Assembly: GCA_023265395.1 (NCBI GenBank)
Contig: JAHFTX010000019.1
Coordinates: forward strand, 1-50,935
DNA from: Thermoplasmata archaeon
GTDB taxonomy: Archaea; Thermoplasmatota; DTKX01; JAHFTX01
Direction: 5' to 3'
DNA: 50,935 nucleotides
Position numbers and translations under genes: made by a program. Of the stretch, positions 45,124 to 50,935 are shown piece after piece. The notes beneath the pieces are model-generated. The model made no database searches. It saw only the letters and a list, made by a program, of their open reading frames with translations, and was not told the DNA's origin. Every line of letters begins with the position of its first letter. Position 1 is the stretch's first letter.

Positions 45124-46695
45124 ATGGGTCCACGACGTGCGCTGCTCTCGGTCCATGACAAGAGCGGAATCGTCCCCTTCGCTTCGGGTCTGAGCACCCT
45201 GGGCTTCGAACTCGTCTCGACGGGTGGGACCGCCAAGGTGCTGGGCGCTGCTGGCCTGACGGTGCTACAGGTGAGCGAACTGACGGGCTTCCCCGAGATC
45301 CTTGAGGGTCGCGTCAAATCGCTTCACCCAGCTATCCACGCGGGAATCCTAGCTCGTCGCAACCGCCCTGATGACCTCCAGACCCTCGAACAACACGGTA
45401 TCCGACCCATCGATCTAGTCGCCGTCAACCTCTACCCCTTCGAAGAGGCAAAGGCTGCAGGTGCTCAGGGTGCTGCGCTGCTCGAATGGATCGACATTGG
45501 CGGTCCGTCCCTCGTGCGGGCAGCTGCGAAGAACTATCCCTCAGTCCTCGTGGTGGTCGACCCGCGGCGATACGATCAGCTCTTGGCAGCCTTACGCACC
45601 GGTGTGCCCGAGCATGCCTTGCGTCGCGAGTTGGCGCAGGAGGCCTTCGCCCACTGCGCGCGCTATGACGCGTCCATCGCGGCTGCCTTGGATCTGTCTA
45701 CTCCGACGGAGGAACCGGAGGGCGCACGTCGTTTCCCGGGACTTTACATCCGAAGGCTGGGGAAGCTCCAAGACCTACGCTATGGGGAGAACAAACACCA
45801 GAGGGCCGCCTATTACCAGGACCTCGATGCACCAGTCGAGGGGCTCGTGGCCGCCCGGCAGCTGGGGGGCAAGGAGCTCTCGTACAACAACCTACTGGAC
45901 ACCTCTGACGCGCTCTCAATCGTCGCGGAATTCTCCCAGCCTGCCGTCGCGGTGATCAAACACACCAATCCCTGTGCTGTCGCGCTGGCCACCGAGATTG
46001 AGGTCGCCAGTGCGCGCGCATTCGCTGCCGACCCTAAGTCGGCCTTCGGTTCGGTCGTCGCGCTCAACCGGGAGGTGACGTTGCCGGTCGCCACGGCGTG
46101 GGGGGGGCTGTTCCTCGAGGTGATCATCGCGCCCAGTTTCGAACGAGCTGCACTCGAGATTCTGCAGGCCAAGAAGAACCTACGTCTGCTCGAGCTGCCC
46201 ACGATGGGCCAGACCCACAACGACCTTGAGCTGCGATCAATCGCAGGCGGGCTGCTCATCCAGACTGTGGACCGGCATGCCTTGACGAAGGAGCAGCTGA
46301 CTACGGTGAGCGCTCGAGCTCCGACGGAAGCCCAGGTCCGCGACCTGCTCTTCGCCTGGAGGGTATGCAAGCACGTCAAGAGCAACGCCATCGTGTTGGC
46401 ACGGGAGGAGGGGACCGTCGGGATTGGCGCTGGGCAGATGTCCCGGGTCGATAGCGTGGAGCTGGCGATTCGCAAGGCGGGCTATTCAGCGACCAGAGAA
46501 CTCCTTAGCCGTGGGACGGTGCTCGCCTCGGATGCGTTCTTCCCCTTCCGGGATGGTGTCGATGCTGCAGCGGCCGGAGGCATCGCCGCGATCATTCATC
46601 CAGGGGGATCGATTCGTGACGCTGAGGTCATCGCAGCGGCGGATGAACACGATATCGCCATGGTCTTCTGCGGCGTGCGCGGTTTCAGGCACTAG
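45124..46695 (+). CDS. purH: Bifunctional AICAR formyltransferase/IMP cyclohydrolase
   Basis: 523 residues, full bacterial-type length. The N-terminal IMP cyclohydrolase domain (~1-195) shows LLSVHDKSGI, STGGTAKVL and GRVKSLHPAIHAGIL. The C-terminal transformylase domain shows KHTNPCAVALA, SNAIVLAREEGTVGIGAGQMSRVDS and DAFFPFRDGVDAAA. It makes IMP from AICAR using 10-formyl-tetrahydrofolate. Many archaea instead use PurP and PurO, so this form indicates a folate-dependent pathway. The gene is monocistronic; its stop is 5 bp from that of the convergent zinc-ribbon gene. Confidence 0.95.
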   Translation: MGPRRALLSVHDKSGIVPFASGLSTLGFELVSTGGTAKVLGAAGLTVLQVSELTGFPEILEGRVKSLHPAIHAGILARRNRPDDLQTLEQHGIRPIDLVAVNLYPFEEAKAAGAQGAALLEWIDIGGPSLVRAAAKNYPSVLVVVDPRRYDQLLAALRTGVPEHALRRELAQEAFAHCARYDASIAAALDLSTPTEEPEGARRFPGLYIRRLGKLQDLRYGENKHQRAAYYQDLDAPVEGLVAARQLGGKELSYNNLLDTSDALSIVAEFSQPAVAVIKHTNPCAVALATEIEVASARAFAADPKSAFGSVVALNREVTLPVATAWGGLFLEVIIAPSFERAALEILQAKKNLRLLELPTMGQTHNDLELRSIAGGLLIQTVDRHALTKEQLTTVSARAPTEAQVRDLLFAWRVCKHVKSNAIVLAREEGTVGIGAGQMSRVDSVELAIRKAGYSATRELLSRGTVLASDAFFPFRDGVDAAAAGGIAAIIHPGGSIRDAEVIAAADEHDIAMVFCGVRGFRH

Positions 46696-46700
46696 GTGCG

Positions 46701-47915
46701 CTAGAGCCGTGGTTGGAGCAGACGGGGTGCGTCCCCCGCGGTGCGGACGCGGAGCAGCAGGTAATGGGCCATTCCCTCGAGCACGAGCTGCCGAAGAGCA
46801 TCGACCACCGTGGCGGGGTGATCCCCCACTTGGAACGAGCCTCGCCAGCGTAGCCAGACACCTCCCGCAGGATGGATGATCCGTCGCTCTTCGACAACAT
46901 AGGGTTCACCCCCAGCCGCCGTGTGCAAATCAGAGGGCTGGAGGAGGGGTCCACTCAAGGGCAACGCTGGGTGGCTGCTGAATGCCCGTAGACCGTAGAG
47001 GAAACTCAACATCCGTGGGAGGATGTCCTGCGCATCGAGAATCGCCTCGAGGCGGTCCCCCTCTAGGATCCACTCTTGACCCAGCCGTCGCCGTGAGTCC
47101 TCACCCAACAAGTCATCGAAGAAGCGATGGAATCCCTCCTCGGTCCCTTCACCGACGCCGCCACGTCCATACACTAGCCGAGTGACCTGGTACTTGCGTG
47201 CGAGGTCAGCGGGGATACCCTCCCTCTCCCTCACCACCTGCGGTGGCGATGATCCCTCAGGCTCCCGGGCCTGGTGAGTGTGCAGGTAGTCGTCTTTTCC
47301 CAAGGTCTCGAAGCACGTCGTCAGGAGGTAGACCTGCAAGCTGTGTTCCTGCTGCCCCTGCTCCCAGTCGAGCTGTTCCCGTTCCCATCGGCCATCGTTG
47401 GCGTCTTGGTCGTCGAGTCCCGTCGGGGGGGCACCGTGACCCCCACCACCGTGCCGTTCCTTCGCTCCCCATGAAGGTCCGATTGCGACCTGGGGCCCGA
47501 GCACCGCAAGCCCCCCGGCAAGCGAAAGCTGGTCGATTCCCTCCGACGGCTCGGCGATTCCCATCGGGGTGGAGGTGTGTCCCTCCTCAATCCCTGGTCC
47601 CTCTAGCAGGGATGCCAGGCGCAACCTCGCGACGACAGCATCGAGAACAATCCCTGGATGGAACCCATCCCAGGTGAAAGGGATGCTCTCGAGGGTGCCA
47701 AGCAGGTCAGAGACTCCGCGTTCCCCACCGGGAACCACCTCTGCAAGAGTCTCCACGATCTGGTCCTTGCTGACCGAATACCAGTGGACCATGCGGGTAC
47801 CGCAGCGCGGACATGCCTGAACGCGATAGGTCAGGAACCGGCATGATGGGCAGATCAACGCGACACCGGACGCCTGGTGGCCGCAAGGAGCTACCGGTTG
47901 ATGGATAGCGCGCAA
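46701..47915 (-). CDS. Unrecognised protein with N-terminal zinc ribbons
   Basis: 404 residues from a TTG at 47915; this start is uncertain, but the zinc motifs near the N-terminus require a start close to it. Three cysteine knuckle-like pairs sit at residues ~11-39 (CGH, CPSC, CPRCG). A central Gly/Glu/Gln-rich segment (~150-200) looks disordered. The C-terminal ~200 residues are a mixed alpha/beta region with WLRWRGSF and a helix near the end (TVVDALRQLVLEGMAHYLL). No membrane helix or signal is seen. I do not recognise the family. It is divergent from purN, which may be coincidence. Confidence 0.65.
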   Translation of the reverse strand: MRAIHQPVAPCGHQASGVALICPSCRFLTYRVQACPRCGTRMVHWYSVSKDQIVETLAEVVPGGERGVSDLLGTLESIPFTWDGFHPGIVLDAVVARLRLASLLEGPGIEEGHTSTPMGIAEPSEGIDQLSLAGGLAVLGPQVAIGPSWGAKERHGGGGHGAPPTGLDDQDANDGRWEREQLDWEQGQQEHSLQVYLLTTCFETLGKDDYLHTHQAREPEGSSPPQVVREREGIPADLARKYQVTRLVYGRGGVGEGTEEGFHRFFDDLLGEDSRRRLGQEWILEGDRLEAILDAQDILPRMLSFLYGLRAFSSHPALPLSGPLLQPSDLHTAAGGEPYVVEERRIIHPAGGVWLRWRGSFQVGDHPATVVDALRQLVLEGMAHYLLLRVRTAGDAPRLLQPRL

Positions 47916-47924
47916 AGGTTATCC
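47916..47924 (+). promoter_or_regulatory. Possible TATA-like site before purN
   Basis: AGGTTATCC centres about 28 nt before ATG 47948, fitting a leaderless or near-leaderless purN transcript. It is a weak match and abuts the TTG of the divergent gene. Confidence 0.3.
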
Positions 47925-47947
47925 TGCTGTCACGGCCTGTTGCATCG

Positions 47948-48559
47948 ATGGGCGGCGATGGGGAACGCACGCTGCGTATCGGGGTACTCATCAGCGGTTC
48001 AGGAACGAACCTGCAGTCACTCATTGATGGGCCACACGTCGATGCGACGTGCCCTGCGAAGATCGTGCTCGTCCTCTCCAACCGGGCAGACGCCCAGGGC
48101 CTTGCGCGCGCGCAGGCGGCCGACATCCCCCAGCTTGTCGTCGACCACCGCCATCGCAGCCGGGAGGACTTCGAGGACGAACTGATAATCCAGCTTGACG
48201 AGGCGAAGGTCGGGCTGGTGGTCCTCGCAGGGTTCATGCGGATCCTGACTGCGCGTTTCGTCAACCACTACCGCGGGCGGCTGATCAACACGCACCCTGC
48301 GCTGCTACCAGCCTTCCCCGGTATGCATGCCGTACGCCAAGCGCTGGCTGCAGAGGCCACGATGACGGGATGTACCATCCATTGGGTAACGACCGGGGTT
48401 GATGCCGGGCCCACAATCCGACAGGCGAGCGTCCCCATCGAACCAGGCGATGATGAGAACATCCTCCATCGACGCATCCTGGCCCAGGAACATCGCCTCC
48501 TTCCCCAGGTGGTGCGCGACATCGCCGAGGGGCGCGTGGTGTGCCCTCCAGAAGGCTGA
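47948..48559 (+). CDS. purN: Phosphoribosylglycinamide formyltransferase
   Basis: 203 residues. Folate-dependent GAR transformylase, step three of purine synthesis. The phosphate loop ISGSGTNLQSL, the catalytic INTHPALLPAFPGMHA with Asn and His, and the catalytic Asp in GVDAGPTI are all present. Length is normal. No Shine-Dalgarno sequence precedes ATG 47948, which suits a leaderless message. It is followed after 41 bp by the aminotransferase on the same strand. Confidence 0.95.
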   Translation: MGGDGERTLRIGVLISGSGTNLQSLIDGPHVDATCPAKIVLVLSNRADAQGLARAQAADIPQLVVDHRHRSREDFEDELIIQLDEAKVGLVVLAGFMRILTARFVNHYRGRLINTHPALLPAFPGMHAVRQALAAEATMTGCTIHWVTTGVDAGPTIRQASVPIEPGDDENILHRRILAQEHRLLPQVVRDIAEGRVVCPPEG

Positions 48560-48600
48560 CCAGGCGATAAGGCTCTTGTAGCGGGTGACGTTGCCGCCGC

Positions 48601-49752
48601 ATGGACCTGCAGGACAACCTCTTCATGATCCCCGGGCCGGTCAAGATGCACCCTCGGGTGCTGGCAGCCATGAGCGTGCCCGCGATGGGGCATCGTACTG
48701 CCCCCTTTCGGGCGGTCAACAAAGAGCTCCGCCGATTGCTACAATACGTCTTCCAGACCCGTGGTGAGGTCGCACTGATTAGTGGCAGCGGGACAGCGGG
48801 GCTCGATGGTGTATTCTCCACGATGCTGCGGAAGGATGACCGCGTGGTCACCCTCGCCAACGGCAAGTTCGGCGAACGACTCCAGGAACTGGCAGGTCAC
48901 TATTGCACCCTCATGCCGATCAGGGCACCCTGGGGCCAGCAGATCCCCCTTGATTCGGTCGCGACCGCACTGGAGGCTGGAGCGACGGCTCTGGCCTTCG
49001 TGCACAACGAGACTTCGGTCGGCTGCACCCAGGATGCCGAGGCATTGGCGAAGCTCGCTCACAAGCATGATGCCCTTCTGGTGATCGATGGCATCACTTC
49101 CGTCGGCGGCATCGACGTCCCCACCGACCGCTGGAAGGCTGATGCGGTGGTCTTCGGTTCCCAGAAATGCATCGGCGCACCCGCCGGACTGGCGGGCGTG
49201 GCGGTTTCAGAGCGGGGTTATGACCGCCTCGATGGCAGCCGCTCCTACTACCTCGATCTGCGCAAGCACATCGACAAGATGCGCCAGGACGACACTCCAT
49301 TCACCCCCGCGATCCCGCTCCATTTCGCCATGCTCGAGGCACTGCGCCTCTTGGAGGATGAGACCTTGCCGCGGCGACTAGCACGGACCGCGCTCATGGC
49401 ACAAGCCAGCCGTGCCGCTGCGGCCGCGCTGGGTGTTTCGCTCTTCCCCGACGAGCGCATCGCCTCTGACACCCTGACGGCCGTGCGCTATCCCCCAGGG
49501 ATCGACGACGCCACGTTCCGGGCCCAGCTGGGCGAAGAGGCAGGCGTGGTCATCGCCGGCGGACAGGATTCCGTAAAGGGAGTGATCTTCCGCATCGCGC
49601 ACATGGGATTCACCAGCCTGCGAGAGGTCGATGCGACCTACGGCGCGGTGGGCGCCCTCCTGCAACGTCATGGGATCGCCGGAGATGTGGGAGCTGCCGC
49701 CGAAGCAGTCGCACCCTACTACACCAAGATTGCCGCGTTGCACAAGGCGTGA
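48601..49752 (+). CDS. Class V PLP aminotransferase (serine/alanine-glyoxylate type)
   Basis: 383 residues. The start MDLQDNLFMIPGPVKMHPRV and HRTAPFRAV are typical of the alanine-glyoxylate/serine-pyruvate group, which in archaea includes broad-specificity aspartate or phosphoserine aminotransferases. The PLP lysine is Lys189 in VFGSQKCIGAPAGL. ISGSGTAGLDG and a conserved Asp before ITSVGG bind the cofactor. The exact amino donor cannot be set from sequence. It lies 41 bp downstream of purN and a weak TATA-like GATAAG lies at 48566, so it may or may not be co-transcribed. Confidence 0.88.
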   Translation: MDLQDNLFMIPGPVKMHPRVLAAMSVPAMGHRTAPFRAVNKELRRLLQYVFQTRGEVALISGSGTAGLDGVFSTMLRKDDRVVTLANGKFGERLQELAGHYCTLMPIRAPWGQQIPLDSVATALEAGATALAFVHNETSVGCTQDAEALAKLAHKHDALLVIDGITSVGGIDVPTDRWKADAVVFGSQKCIGAPAGLAGVAVSERGYDRLDGSRSYYLDLRKHIDKMRQDDTPFTPAIPLHFAMLEALRLLEDETLPRRLARTALMAQASRAAAAALGVSLFPDERIASDTLTAVRYPPGIDDATFRAQLGEEAGVVIAGGQDSVKGVIFRIAHMGFTSLREVDATYGAVGALLQRHGIAGDVGAAAEAVAPYYTKIAALHKA

Positions 49753-49764
49753 CACCCTACACCT

Positions 49765-50935
<1,171 letters not shown>

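Overview
This window looks like a chromosomal segment of an uncultured, GC-rich archaeon, most plausibly from the Thermoplasmatota/Euryarchaeota side. The evidence is an archaeal ribosomal/RNA polymerase operon (uS13, uS4, uS11, RpoD) running into aIF1A, RIO1 kinase and a Pno1-like KH protein; archaeal type IV pilus ATPases with split platform proteins; TATA-box promoters of the TTTATA/TATATA kind; a tRNA-Arg(CCT) without encoded CCA; and very large membrane-anchored surface proteins. The lineage is inferred from gene content only.

Layout. 1-855: 3'-truncated secreted protein (minus). 1078-5574: integrin-alpha-like surface protein with seven FG-GAP repeats, cadherin-like repeats, one membrane helix and a proline-rich cytoplasmic tail (plus). 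5577-7617: biotin carboxyl carrier protein and biotin carboxylase (minus). 7734-9170: adenylosuccinate lyase (plus). 9223-25251: a 16-kb minus-strand cluster of four large STAND-type ATPase/TPR proteins and one coiled-coil repeat protein, with 4-bp overlaps or short gaps. 25541-33193: 2550-residue surface protein with a P domain, Ig-like repeats, a MIDAS-bearing VWA domain, one membrane helix and a proline-rich/acidic tail (plus). 33177-38895: rhomboid protease, KH protein, RIO1, aIF1A, RpoD, uS11, uS4, uS13 (all minus). 39015-39086: tRNA-Arg. 39374-44785: pilus assembly cluster ATPase-TadB/TadC-like pair-ATPase (plus). 45124-49752: PurH, an unrecognised zinc-ribbon protein (minus), PurN and a class V aminotransferase. 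49765-end: methylmalonyl-CoA mutase large subunit, 5'-truncated (minus).

The accessory part (about 1-33 kb) is the interesting one. All four ATPases carry an extra domain of about 120 residues inserted between Walker A and Walker B that reads like a longin/roadblock fold, and the coiled-coil protein may start with a related fold. The cluster is flanked by two membrane-anchored surface proteins that together carry the two hallmark ligand-binding folds of integrins: a seven-bladed FG-GAP propeller on one and a VWA/MIDAS domain on the other. Their long cytoplasmic tails share a short leucine motif. I propose, as inference only, that this is an archaeal surface-sensing or adhesion locus in which tails of integrin-like receptors communicate with STAND ATPases.

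The rest is mostly housekeeping: translation/transcription, purine synthesis (purB, purH, purN), propionyl-CoA-type metabolism (biotin carboxylase, carrier, methylmalonyl-CoA mutase) and pilus assembly.
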